From: Spisula solida
Taxonomy: Eukaryota; Mollusca; Bivalvia; Venerida; Mactridae
Length of the DNA: 64,000 nt
Direction of reading: 5' to 3'
NCBI GenBank assembly: GCA_947247005.1
Contig: OX365944.1
Coordinates: 7,948,501 to 8,012,500, forward strand
Positions 13,821-24,492 of the stretch are shown piece after piece (within the stretch, counting starts at the first letter, position 1; each line of letters opens with the position of its first letter). The notes under the pieces were generated by a model that saw only the letters and a list, made by a program, of their open reading frames with translations, was not told where the DNA came from and did not search any database. Made by a program: the position numbers and the translations under genes.

Positions 13821-14227
13821 ACACTGAACAAATGTTCCAACTAGACGTTTTTAAAAGTTCACTAACTCTTCCAATTATGTAAGTATTGTTTTGAAATCTT
13901 GAACACTATATTTTGTATTGGCAGTGTACACATTCATGAAAAATACCTGATTGTTAAGTTCCAAAAGATACGTTATCGGTGAAGCACGTGCACGTCCTTG
14001 TGGAAGCCAGCCATTTAGTCAAGCGACGGATATACGCGCTATTGAAATATTGTGACTTTTGACTCGAATGGTCAAGTTGTAAAGGTCTGTGTTATGCGAT
14101 GGGCTTTCGTTTTCGGTTATTGAATATTAATGAATCGTATTATGAGATAATTACTTGTTGTTTAAAAAGTGTCATTTATTTTTGCCGGTTTATATCTCCA
14201 ATAAAAATACTGAAGAATCTGGTAAGT

Positions 14228-14365
14228 AAGCGCATACGCTTAATATACAAAATTGATTGACACTTTTATGCGCTTATATTCGATATGCGCTTATATTTAG
14301 GCCCGATAACATGCGCTTATATTTGATATGCGCTTAAAGACAAGCCGTATGCGCCTACTTTAGAT
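14228..14365. repeat. ATGCGCTTATATT tandem motif
   Basis: About five spaced copies of ATGCGCTTATATT or close variants, some followed by GATATGCGC. The motif occurs in both spellings (GCGCATACGC and ATGCGC), giving a locally GC-punctuated AT-rich array. Confidence 0.7.
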
Positions 14366-15343
14366 GTATTATATTTTATAAACAACTGACAGAGACAAAA
14401 GTAAATGTGAATTGTTATATTTAATTGCATATGATAAGTATATATAGTATTTATGTATGCAAATGTGAATAAATTGTCGACACACAATGCTATACATGAA
14501 TTATAATGATGTATATGACAATGCTCAAAGCCTTTAAGGCCATTTTCCTTGCATGCGCGGTTTTAATAACCACATCTTTTATAGAAATTTATGATTTCTA
14601 TTTTATTTTCCCTAGAATCACGATTTACGTTTAATCGGTGATTTATCCATACTTTTTCACAGCTTTTCACAATATTTATAACACTTACACACGGATGGCA
14701 AATTTAACTAAAACACGCAAAGAATCTTTGTGATATACGCCGTCTTATAGTTTACCCTACTTTTTTGTCCAATCAAAAGCCAGAATTGTCAATTTTTTGT
14801 ACCTCTAATCCATTTATTATTGCAAAGGACATAATAACTATTTAGTAGTTCATTTATTGGGACAATTTGGCTGTTTCCAAATGTGGAAAACTAGACCCGC
14901 CTACCCTCTCAATTGTACCGTTATTCTTTCAGCTAATATACATGCAATCTTGTAAATTTTCACTCACATTACTCCATTATAAGGCCAGAGTTCTTTTATT
15001 TTTCGTTACTCAGTCCCTCCAGCCCAATTTTTTGGTATTTTTAAAAAATGAAAATATAATGCATACAATCGTCAAATGTTTTTATTGTAAATAATATTAA
15101 ACTTAACACAACAAATGTTATGATGAGACATAAATAGTATTCAGTTTAAAAAAACAAATTTCTTCTATTTATTTGGTTGTGTTATAACTTATGTGCCGAA
15201 CGAATGAACAAATTCCATATAATTTGAAAAATAGCATTATCTGGTTCTGTTAATCTAGCAGTGTGTCCCTACGGAATGTAATCCATGCCCCCTGCATTTA
15301 TCTTTGACCGGGAAACGCTTTGCTTTATGCAGCTGTATACACC

Positions 15344-15588
15344 TGGGTACTGTTTTATCAAGGCACTTACAGAAATCGTAAACCTACGATCAAATTTAAA
15401 GTCTTTATATTTTGTTTACAGTTATAAAGGGTGGTAAATGGAGCTGTGTTATTAACAATGATTCAGTTAATGAACTCCTACAAACCATATCTGGCTCCAA
15501 TTTGCAGTTGTAAAAGAATTATAAAGAATTGAAATTTGAACATATTAACTTTAAGATTTTCGTAAGTGCTTTGATAAAACAGTACCCA
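15344..15588. mobile_element. MITE with about 34-bp terminal inverted repeats
   Basis: The left end starts TGGGTACTGTTTTATCAAGG and the right end is its near-perfect inverse, with one or two mismatches over about 34 bp. The 245-bp unit has no coding capacity. A target duplication could not be fixed; CAGCTGT occurs near both ends. Family unknown. Confidence 0.75.
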
Positions 15589-16124
15589 GCTGTTCAGATA
15601 ATAGTCTCATTCGCATTGCGTTTATCGTAACATTTTGGATATTTCTGTTTTCTTCAGTAAATAAACTATTGCAATACGACAAAGACCGATGTTGTCCGCA
15701 TGGAATAATGGAAGTAGTCTCGTTCATGACATTCTGACAAATGCTTCCTTTTTTTAAAAAAATCGTTTAAACAATCGAACATAATTTCTGAAGATGTTTC
15801 TTTCAAATTATTTATCAATGATACAGTTAGCTGTGCAATGTACTAGTCTTAAAATAAATTGGCTGTTTTCTTCAAAACTATCACTCTTCTGGACCGTCAT
15901 TGACCTAATAAGTAACGTTTATAAATACAAAATTACTCCACCACCTACAGTATCGTAGCTACATTTATGAGTTTTTATTTTTCCCCTCTCCCTGCAGAGT
16001 TTTTGCTCAAGGAAGTCCGAGTTACAAAAGATTTAAACAACTCTAGTCTGAATAGGCATGCTATTGTTTGCAAACAAAAGCATTGGAAAGGCCACCAGAA
16101 AGTGGGCGGGATAAACTATAAGCT

Positions 16125-16229
16125 GGTTATAGATACCAGATTAGAATTAATGTATAAACAAATTAGTGCAGCGGTCGCTTCGCTCCCTTGCACTAATTTG
16201 TTTATAGTTCTAATATATGATCTATAACC
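16125..16229. repeat. near-palindromic hairpin of about 105 bp
   Basis: The left arm begins GGTTATAGATACCAG and the right arm ends TGATCTATAACC. The innermost parts share ATAAACAAATTAGTGCA with its inverse around a short GC-rich loop. It could fold into a long stem in single-stranded DNA or RNA. It is probably a foldback element. Confidence 0.8.
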
Positions 16230-16479
16230 TATACTTACTGTTTTCTATTCAAAAAGCTTGATTATCGTAAACGATAACGTTTTATCATACAATAGACATC
16301 AAATCGATTAACACCCATTGGCTATTCAACAGGTCAACAGGTATAACATCAAGTGTCACCTAATATACAAGCTAGACAATTATCATTGTATTAAATACGT
16401 AAAGTCGTTAACTACATATATCAGATGCATTGTATACCATAACAATCCCGGGGTCACTTTGCTCAGTATATATGTAGGT

Positions 16480-16800
16480 GTTTTATCACTTCATACAACT
16501 TAATTATTTATTTCCTATGTGCTGTCACCGAGTGACCTTATCCTAGATTAATGTTCTATATAATCTTAAGGTATGTATTAGCCGGTCATATAAAACTGCT
16601 TCAAATCCCATACCTGTATTTCAATATATTCGTACCATATAAATGCGTAGATTATTGTAGATATAATTAATATCTCGAGTTTCACTTAAGTGAAGCCATT
16701 ATACGTGTCTACCAACAAGTGGTTTGTCACAGCTGTAATAATCAGTATGTGTTCATGTTAATCAGTTCTTGTTAACTTTGCTGTTCAACATCACCATTCT
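16480..16800 (+). repeat. direct repeat of 57650-57950, part 2
   Basis: It shares TCAATATATTCGTACCAT, ACGTGTCTACCAACAAGTGG and GTCACAGCTGTAATAAT with 57650-57950 in the same orientation, with small indels. Together with 13650-13820 it makes up the split copy of that unit. Confidence 0.75.
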
Positions 16801-16819
16801 GTTAGACTAAATGTTTGCA

Positions 16820-17092
16820 CGTTAACGACGAAAGAAGGATATGCACGTTCGAGATTGTTTGAATTATGATACATCGTTGTATATGTCAGCTTAATTAACA
16901 TAGAGCAATATCTGTAAATATGTATAATATTACCATGATTTAATTTATTACGTCACAAACCGGTGACATATAGGTCCATTGGGCCGGGTGTTTTCTATTT
17001 CTATAATATATTACTTGTAAATAAATGTTATACACATGTCACGTTAATAAACTATTTACTTACTTACTTACTTATTACTTACTTACTTTTTT
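16820..17092 (+). repeat. (TTAC)n microsatellite, possible retroelement 3' tail
   Basis: A TTAC/ACTT tetranucleotide run lies at about 17054-17089, just after AATAAATGTTATAC and AATAAACT. A polyadenylation-like signal followed by a tetranucleotide tail is typical of several non-LTR retrotransposon 3' ends. No upstream coding remnant was recognised, so the retroelement reading is tentative. Confidence 0.45.
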
Positions 17093-19215
17093 GTATTGCA
17101 AAGTGTGAATAAACACGTAGCCTTACTGAAATCCGTCGACATGTTTTTGTGACTATCACAATCTGCTTAGTGTTCATATGGAGATAATTGATTGTTGATA
17201 TATTTAAAACTCTACCATACAACACATGTATTATTATAATTACAGACTACGAAAGCCCGATTAAGGTTGTTTGAAGCCAATATAAAAGGGTCAGAAAATG
17301 AGAAAACTTCAGTATAAAGTTGATATTAGATTACAATATATCTGTCTATGTGTTGTTTTCAAAATGTTTTATTACATGTAGCATTCCATAGAAGATATAA
17401 GCACATAAACAACCCAAGTAGTAGTTTAGAGCCATACTCAAAAAATCAAAGTCCTTAATCAAGCAGTAAACGTTTGGAGATTATATAATTTGCAACCATC
17501 TTGTTGGCTCGGTGGAAGTCGATGTGCGCCTAATTGATGGCATATGACAAAGTGTAATGTTTACTGAGCGGTTGAGTATACATATCATTTTAAATGAAAC
17601 AACAAAAATACATTCGTCTGACTATTGACCCCGCTGTACAAAATAGCATGTACAATGTTTTATGTAAATAATGAATCAATGTTTCTGCAAAAGTTATAGA
17701 AAGATGGAAATCTATAGGAGAGATCACCGTATTCATATGCAAAATGCCCACCGGCAATCCATTAGACGAATACCTGCTATTCACCAATAGCTAGCTGGTG
17801 GTAAGACCGCATTTGTATACCAGCATGATCTCTCCTTTTAGTTTCACTAGAATTCTAAAAATCAGACAAACTCTTCTCGTGCTACGTCTAAAATTCAATT
17901 AGCCAACCTTTCAGGCAAAGATTTGTTTGGTGAAAACACTTACGGGCGTCTAATTAGAAAGGTGCTAAAGGCATTGCATGAGAACGAGCAGCATCGAATA
18001 TCTATTTGCCTAGGGAATATGTTGTAATCAACGCGTTGTTGTTAGCATATCTGTAATATTTGTAATTAAACCGTAATTTTCTATACAAAACCACCCGATC
18101 ACTATACAGTTTTTTTTTACTTACCGGTCAAAGAAGCATATGCGAGCGATGTTCATGCATGAGTATCGCAGCTACAGCAACATCATACGAACAGTTATAT
18201 TGCAGTACATTAATAAATCAAAATCTTATTTCCTAAAAACATTATTAAAATAATCGATCTATCTACCTATTTATAAGTTATGTTCAGGTAATACATAATG
18301 CACTTGTCAATGACTGATTATAACTTTGCCGTTTGATAACATATTTCGACGATGTCCTGTAAATCGCCTGATCCAAAGTAACAGAATCAGTTAATGTAGG
18401 AAAATACCTAACAGGAAGTCTTTTTGAATGCATGGTTATGATACATATCTAAGACGTTTGTCGAGCCTTAAAACCTCCAGTGAAATTTGTCACTATCTGA
18501 ACCGAGGCATTAGCTTAATAGAATATATGCCAATAGGTACTTTGTTCTTGTTCGTGCCATTTCGGTCTCCGAAATCTCAATAATGCTGTTTCGTTTATTT
18601 CAAAATACGTTCTACGTAACGTTTTTGTTCGGTGCTTCTTTATGCGTTGTCCTTGTTATTGTAGTCGTCCTTGTAATTCGTTACCATCGTTGGGGTGCCA
18701 CATGTCGTCTTTAATCGTGTGTCGGGTTCTTGTAGCTGTGTAGTTTCTCGCGTGTGTTTTGTTTCATTTGATGTTTAAACTTGTTATGTTCGATTTTCTT
18801 TTTTGTGTTTTTTTTGTACCTTTCCTGTTCTGTTGCTTATATCTATCCAATTACTGCCTTTTCTATCCGATTGTTTTTTATGTTTCTGGAATACATATGT
18901 ATATATCTTCATTCACATACATAATTATGGTATGCTGTCAACGAGACGATGTTTCTTGCCCTATCACATATCAGTCATTGAGGAAAAGAAACTATTAGAA
19001 TAACCATTGAATGTCCTGTGTAATTTTATATATTGAAGCTGATGGATGTTTAGTTGACATCCTTTGACAGTAGAGCATTCATGTTATTTATAATAGGAGT
19101 AGTAGAACGATTGTTTAAACTAAATTATATAATCGTGAATCGTACTACCCGGTGACATTGAACTATTTTTGAACCGATGTGTTGATAGAGCCAAAGAAAG
19201 AACTATTACAATTTT
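17092..19215. other. no gene recognised
   Basis: AT-rich DNA with a T-rich stretch at about 18580-18910 that gives hydrophobic but meaningless open frames. No domain, repeat pair or TIR was recognised. Confidence 0.4.
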
Positions 19216-19221
19216 GCTTTC

Positions 19222-19850
19222 TTAAGGAAGTCCGAGCTACCTTGTGCGCATGCATGTATAAAAAGTGGGTGGGGAACGGCAAAATTGTGAATTATATGGG
19301 TGTACAAGATGTCCCTACAATTGTGCAAATCCTTATGCTAATATAAAATATGTAGTGCATGATTTAGTTATATGAAGCAGCCACACTTTAAAACATTTTT
19401 CCTAAAATTTTATTTCATTACAATATGCAAATTAGGTTAATGTTATGCAAATTTATTCATAATTAGTACTTGTTGATGAATAGCTCCCAAAAAAGGCTGG
19501 TGATCCCTATTTTTTATTTGATTAAACTGATGTTCTAGTTGATACTCAACTTATGACCAATTTTAAAAAAACATTCGATCGTTAGATATTTTTTGACGTT
19601 CATTTGAAAATGACACTTTTGTGCAAGTGGGTGGGGTAACTATTTATCATGTACAAATACTGAATTTGTTCACCGGGCAGCCAAAACTGTGACTAATGTC
19701 AATGGGAATGACCATTGAACACATAAATATCATGCATTGTTTAAAAGTGGTTTCATATAATAAAAATCTTAAAAAGAACATAATGGTGACATAAATGCTG
19801 GAAATATAAAAAAGAACAAAATTCAATTGTAGGTGCACGTACCTCCTTAA
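19222..19850. mobile_element. TTAA-flanked non-autonomous DNA transposon
   Basis: The body at 19226-19846 is flanked on both sides by TTAA (19222-19225 and 19847-19850). It starts GGAAGTCCGAGCTACC and on the reverse strand the other end starts GGAGGTACGTGCACC, a diverged TIR. AAGTGGGTGGGG-like words recur inside. A related fragment (CAAGGAAGTCCGAGTTAC) lies near 16010. TTAA target duplication is known for the piggyBac and Kolobok superfamilies. No transposase is present. Confidence 0.65.
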
Positions 19851-20599
19851 GGCTAGGGATTTACATGTACTTTCTGTCATTTCGTTACATGAAATATATG
19901 TCATATGTCAAGAAATGTCACCAGTACAGGTGATGGAAGCGCTAAAACTTAAAAGTAACTTTCCATATATTGATTCATTAGATATATCATTCAAATATCA
20001 TCGCGACTACATGTATAATGTGTTTGCAGGATTTGAAACAGTTATTTTTGTAATTTTTGAAAGCAATACAGGCTCAATTTAAGAAGTATGTCTTTGATTT
20101 AGTTAACGAACGAATGCGTGTAAATCATACATTGAGTTTTTGCAGATTATTCACTCGGCCATATACGTTTTTGGTGGAAGAAATAACCATTTAACAGCAC
20201 ACGATTTTCTACCAAATTGAAAACAGGTGACGATAGTTCTAATTGGAAAAAGTAAAGTAAAAAAGTAAATTGGCTTTTGCTATTACAATATCGTTAGCAC
20301 ATCCAGTTACTGCTGTAATTAAAATATATTTTTAGAAATTGAGGGCAAACACATTACATCGCCATACGTTTACTAAGCGTGGTACTAAGAAGAAAATAGA
20401 TGAGTTTTAAAATATTAATCGAACTAAGCGTATTCAAACGTGGCGTTTGTATCTACTAAGAAATCGGTGACTTCAGTAGGGTCCTGGAACCTTCATTGTA
20501 ACTAAAAAAAAACGTGTATGTATTAGTATTGAAGGTGAGCCGCGTTGTAGATTATATGGTCGTCTAAGGTATTGCTTCATATATTACTCCATTGATTTA

Positions 20600-20930
20600 G
20601 ATGTGTTCGTTGTGATATATATGCGTCGTCTCACCAGTCAAACTAAGGATAATGATAGAATTAAGACTTTATAGTGTTGTGTGGTTATTGAAGACACTAC
20701 TCACACAGTCGTATACCTCCTATCTCCCACCTGTATATCTCCCTTGTCTATGTAATGTACCAATTACATCTAAACATTTCTGATAATCAATATTGTGCAG
20801 TCATTTATTTCCAACGTTTTCCGACAGTTACACATTATATTGCAGACTTATTTGACACAACTCTGCATGGTCTGCTAGTATTAATGTCGCGGATGTTGGT
20901 AAAATTATGTTTCATAGAGTCTGGTGCATA
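20600..20930 (-). repeat. inverted homology block E, right copy
   Basis: Inverted partner of 13350-13670; see that entry. No open frame is shared between the copies. Confidence 0.65.
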
Positions 20931-21223
20931 TTGATATACAAAGACATTACTTGAACACATGTATCGTAATACGATAGTCGGAAGATTTCTTCTGCTTATT
21001 TGAAAGAGCAACGCACGACGACAACTCAGCATAGTAGATACTATGAACAATAGGTTACGAACTTCTCTTATAATTCAGTCAGTATATAGCATTTACTTTT
21101 ATGATATCGTTCGTTCACCTACGTACAATGCTCGGCACTTCACATCATCAAAGCAAACACGGTACACAATTACCTCACTGATATACTACGGATAACTTTG
21201 GTACCGAATATACGGACGCTGTA

Positions 21224-22543
21224 CACAGCATGAAATTTACGTTTAATTTACTATTAAACTTAACTTAAATTTAATTATATTCGGAATTTAAATACATTTA
21301 ATCAGAAAAAAGTAGCTATTAAATTCCATATTTAAGTTAAGTTTAATACTACATTTAAGTCGAATTATTCCTACAAGTTTAAGTCACATTTAAGTTGCAT
21401 TTAAAGGTGATTAAATATAGAATATAAATGGGATTAAATGCACGTTTATGCAATATATGCAAGATTAAAGGCGATTAAATTTTAACTTACATTTGAAATT
21501 TAAGTTGCATTTAAAGGTGATTAAATATCTTTTTTTGTTTTTAATAAAATTTATTCTGCACATATTGTACAATTAAGACAACAAACCGCTCAGTAGTAGT
21601 AGAGCAGTAAGCAATAAAAATAATTATTTGTGCGATTTATAAAGTATAACCATATTGTTTATTTGCTTTTATTTATCCTCGCCACCGGATAATCCATATG
21701 GGCGAGGCCCCCAGAAGAGGTTAGTCACTTTAATGTTTGGGGGATAGTGCATGATACAGAAGATGCTCCAGTTCCAGAAGCATCCCTGGTTATTTTACGT
21801 GCCGATGTAAAGCATCATACACGGGACCTCGCTTAACGTCTCGTCCGAAAGACAGTAAGTTTAGTTATGTTAGGTGGGAAACACTGAAAAGCATTTCACT
21901 TTTTGACCGTCTGGAGTAGGGATCCAACCCACACCCTTCAGATTAGCAGTCAGTAGCCCTTACCACTAGACCACTAGTCCACCCATAACCATATGTTTTT
22001 ATGTTAGCTATATGTACTGCTTTTTATTTCAATGTTCATGAGCAAATATGAAGTAGAATTTAAAGATGTTACACATACACTAGTTCCCTATGAAACTACT
22101 TAACGGTTTAATTTGTATTTAAAGTATATTTAACGTCAAGGAAAAGATATATACAAATTGTACTAATAATTTTAATCAAGGGAGGTAATAAAACAATTAT
22201 GGAAATTCTTCTAATTTTAAAATTTGTGAAATAAAATTTGGAGACCTACATGTAAACTAAACGCGAATCTAGTTGGATATATGTACTAGTATTATTTGAG
22301 ATTATATAAATAAATATAATTTAGTTAATATACGGAAAATAAATCGACTTAAATATGGACGTTTTTGTGAAATTCCAAATAAACGGAAAGATAATATAGT
22401 ATTATTTGCGATTAAATTTACAAATTAAATTTAGTTAATATACGCAAAATAAATCGACTTAAATTTGACGTTTTTGTGAAATTCCAAATAAAAGTAAATA
22501 TAATAAAATATTATTTGCACTTAAATCCGTTTTTCATGCTGTG
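21224..22543. mobile_element. CACTA-like non-autonomous element with subterminal repeats
   Basis: Starts CACAGCATGAAA and ends TTTCATGCTGTG, perfect 12-bp TIRs, flanked by the 3-bp direct repeat GTA (21221-21223 and 22544-22546). The interior is very AT-rich. A TAAGTTGCATTTAAAGGTGA word repeats with a 110-bp period (21391, 21501), and another 110-bp tandem unit begins at 22321 and 22431 (TTAGTTAATATACG). A CAC start, 3-bp duplication and subterminal repeats fit EnSpm/CACTA elements, by family knowledge. A SINE-like unit is nested at about 21690-21990. No transposase is encoded. Confidence 0.75.
21680..21990 (-). mobile_element. SINE-like repeat with tRNA-like head
   Basis: On the minus strand the 5' part (21900-21985) has an A-box-like TGGTCTAGTGG and a B-box-like GGGTTGGATCCC. 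The body has CGGACGAGACGTTAAGCGAG and CGGCACGTAAAATAACC, words I associate with a conserved core in widespread invertebrate SINEs. It interrupts the AT-rich CACTA-like element. No polypeptide. Confidence 0.7.
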
Positions 22544-22619
22544 GTAGAAACCTATGAAAATAAAAAAATATACCAGATTTATATAGCGTCTTTTTCATGC
22601 GAGCGCACGTTCAAATGCA

Positions 22620-22965
22620 CTTTACGTTATTGTGTTGCAGCTGCAGTCACTAGGACGCAGGTGCATCCTCTGCCAGTGCAGATACAGCATGCTCTGACCA
22701 GATGCACAAACTGAGAGAAATCCCCTAAAGGAAAAGAGAGACATTAGATACAGGCATGTCCGCGCTGCAGAAGTAAGCCTTGTTCTTATTTCGAATAGAC
22801 AGCCTGGTTCTTTAATGTGCCTGGTGTATAGCACCGGTACACAGCTTCCTGGCACCTTTACCCAGATACTATGCAGACCACACGGTCAGATATAGCGGGA
22901 AATATCATAAATATTTCAGAAGTGTCATGTTCCGATGCCGGGGATTGACCCGAGTATTGTGGAAT
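22620..22965 (-). mobile_element. SINE-like repeat
   Basis: More GC-rich than its surroundings. On the minus strand it has a B-box-like GGGTCAATCCCC near 22945. Its body contains GTACCGGTGCTATACACC and GGCACATTAAAGAACC, phrases of the kind seen in SINE bodies. The A box is not clear. The 77-codon minus-strand frame is not considered a gene. Confidence 0.5.
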
Positions 22966-23089
22966 GTTCAGAACAACAAAATGAAATATATTGGATGTTC
23001 ACATATTCATTTTCTTATGTACATAATATAAGGTCTAAGAAAAATGTAATACAACTTCTATATAATGTGACAGACCCTAACGACGGTTT

Positions 23090-23845
23090 TCTGTAAGTAC
23101 CATAATAATTCAAATACTCATCTATCAGACAGTGACCAGAGAATAGACAACTTGTCACGAAATGATCTCCCTACGGATTGTCTACAATGGTTGTCTTTAG
23201 GAACGTACGGATAGTCTTTAAAAACAACATTTACAAGTGGACAGACGTAGCTGGTGATTTATTTAGCTCTACATTATGCTCTTAGGGAGAAGTTGTTTGT
23301 ACATGAACAATTTCTAGATTACTTTGTGGTACTAGTATTATAACATTAATCCAATGCAGACAACTAGTCTAGTTAATGCTGTATCAATACGTTTCAAGTA
23401 AACAAAATCTCATTGTGCAGTCAAGTAAAACGTTTTAAAAACGTGTCTTCTAGACAGAAAAACAGCATATTTAAAAAAAGGTGGTTTGACCATAATCTAA
23501 TTATGTCAGAATGTTCTGGACAATACCAATATTCTAAAAGGGACACTTACTAATGGTTAATGTCCGCCGTTGGATCGTATATAACTAGTTATACATTGTA
23601 TGTTAAATGCAGTTACACTAATAAAACGTAGTTATAGTACTCACCTCGTCGTGTATATTGATAAGATAACCATTGTTTGTCCAGTTATTTTCATATGATC
23701 TCATGAAATATGTTAAAGTGTATTTCGCCTTTGATATAACGAGGCCGCAGACTGAATCCGGAGCTTCCTTACTCGAGATATACGCTATGTATATACCACT
23801 GAGCCAGCAATGTGGTATTGGCTGCTATCACGGGCATCCTGAATA
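23090..23845 (-). repeat. inverted homology block D, right copy, with tRNA-like head
   Basis: Inverted partner of 10810-11550. On the minus strand its outer end carries a well-kept A-box TGGCTCAGTGG (about 23810) and a B-box-like GGATTCAGTCT (about 23755). The Pol III-type head is therefore better preserved here than in the left copy. Confidence 0.7.
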
Positions 23846-24008
23846 AAATATTGACAGCTATCACTTCAGGATAGGTGATTTTATTTTGAGGCGGCCAAAC
23901 ATTTATTGTCTTGAACCTAAACATTTAAGGGTTTTAACCTTTAGTGATTTTCACATTGCGTAAGTTGCATGCGCACCGCTTTCCTTTCTCAAAATAAAAA
24001 TGAGAGAC
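23844..24008 (+). repeat. terminal unit Y, first copy
   Basis: About 165 bp starting TGACAGCTATCACTTCAGG, containing GAGGCGGCCAAACATTTATT and AAAATAAAAATGAGAGACTGG, and ending TTCATTTCTTT. It recurs almost unchanged at 29405-29574 in the same orientation. It begins the G/T-rich insertion in the right arm. It resembles a short LTR in starting TG, but the second copy lies between other repeats, so an LTR reading is not secure. Confidence 0.8.
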
Positions 24009-24344
24009 TGGTCTTTCATTTCTTTGATATGATCTGAATCCTGCTTGTTACTGTAAATTGTGGTATTATTTGTGGATGCTGCTAGATGAAGGTTTGGTGA
24101 CAACTGATGTGTCAGGTTGAGGTCTGGATGGTATTTTTTTATATCTGATTTTAGATGATTTCAACATTCGAGAGGGAACAGACGAATTCGATTGCATCAT
24201 TCATGGTCAAGGTTTTGTCTGTCTGTTTAGATTATCATGATTGACATGTAGTTGTGTTTATATGCAGATAGCTATTGTTTAGTACGGTAGATCTGAACAT
24301 TCTAAAGAATATGACACGCTGAATTGTCATTTTATTACATAATT

Positions 24345-24492
24345 CAGTGGCGTAGCCAGCGATGCGGACGTACACGCGTGCGTACATTAATTTATAAGGA
24401 AAGTAAAATGATAAATTTGGCCAAAATGACATTGAAGTCGCACATTTTTACAATGATGAGGACCCCAAACACAACCACCAACTACGCCCCTG
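24345..24492. mobile_element. hAT-like MITE
   Basis: Starts CAGTGGCGTAGCCAG; the reverse strand of its right end starts CAGGGGCGTAGTTGG. The CAGNGGCGTAG type of end is common among animal hAT elements (family knowledge). At 148 bp it is non-coding. An exact 8-bp target duplication was not found. Confidence 0.65.

Larger units (their letters stand above)
13820..16480. other. gene-free insert between two halves of a direct repeat
   Basis: No gene is recognised. It contains an ATGCGCTTATATT-type short tandem repeat at about 14228-14365, a MITE-like unit at 15344-15588, and a hairpin at 16125-16229. Open frames here are short and AT-driven. Confidence 0.45.

Noticed and set aside
18759..19003. 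Two overlapping hydrophobic frames resembling a small membrane protein
   Set aside because: Hydrophobicity follows from T-rich DNA. There is no conserved partner, no splice context, and two frames are equally open.
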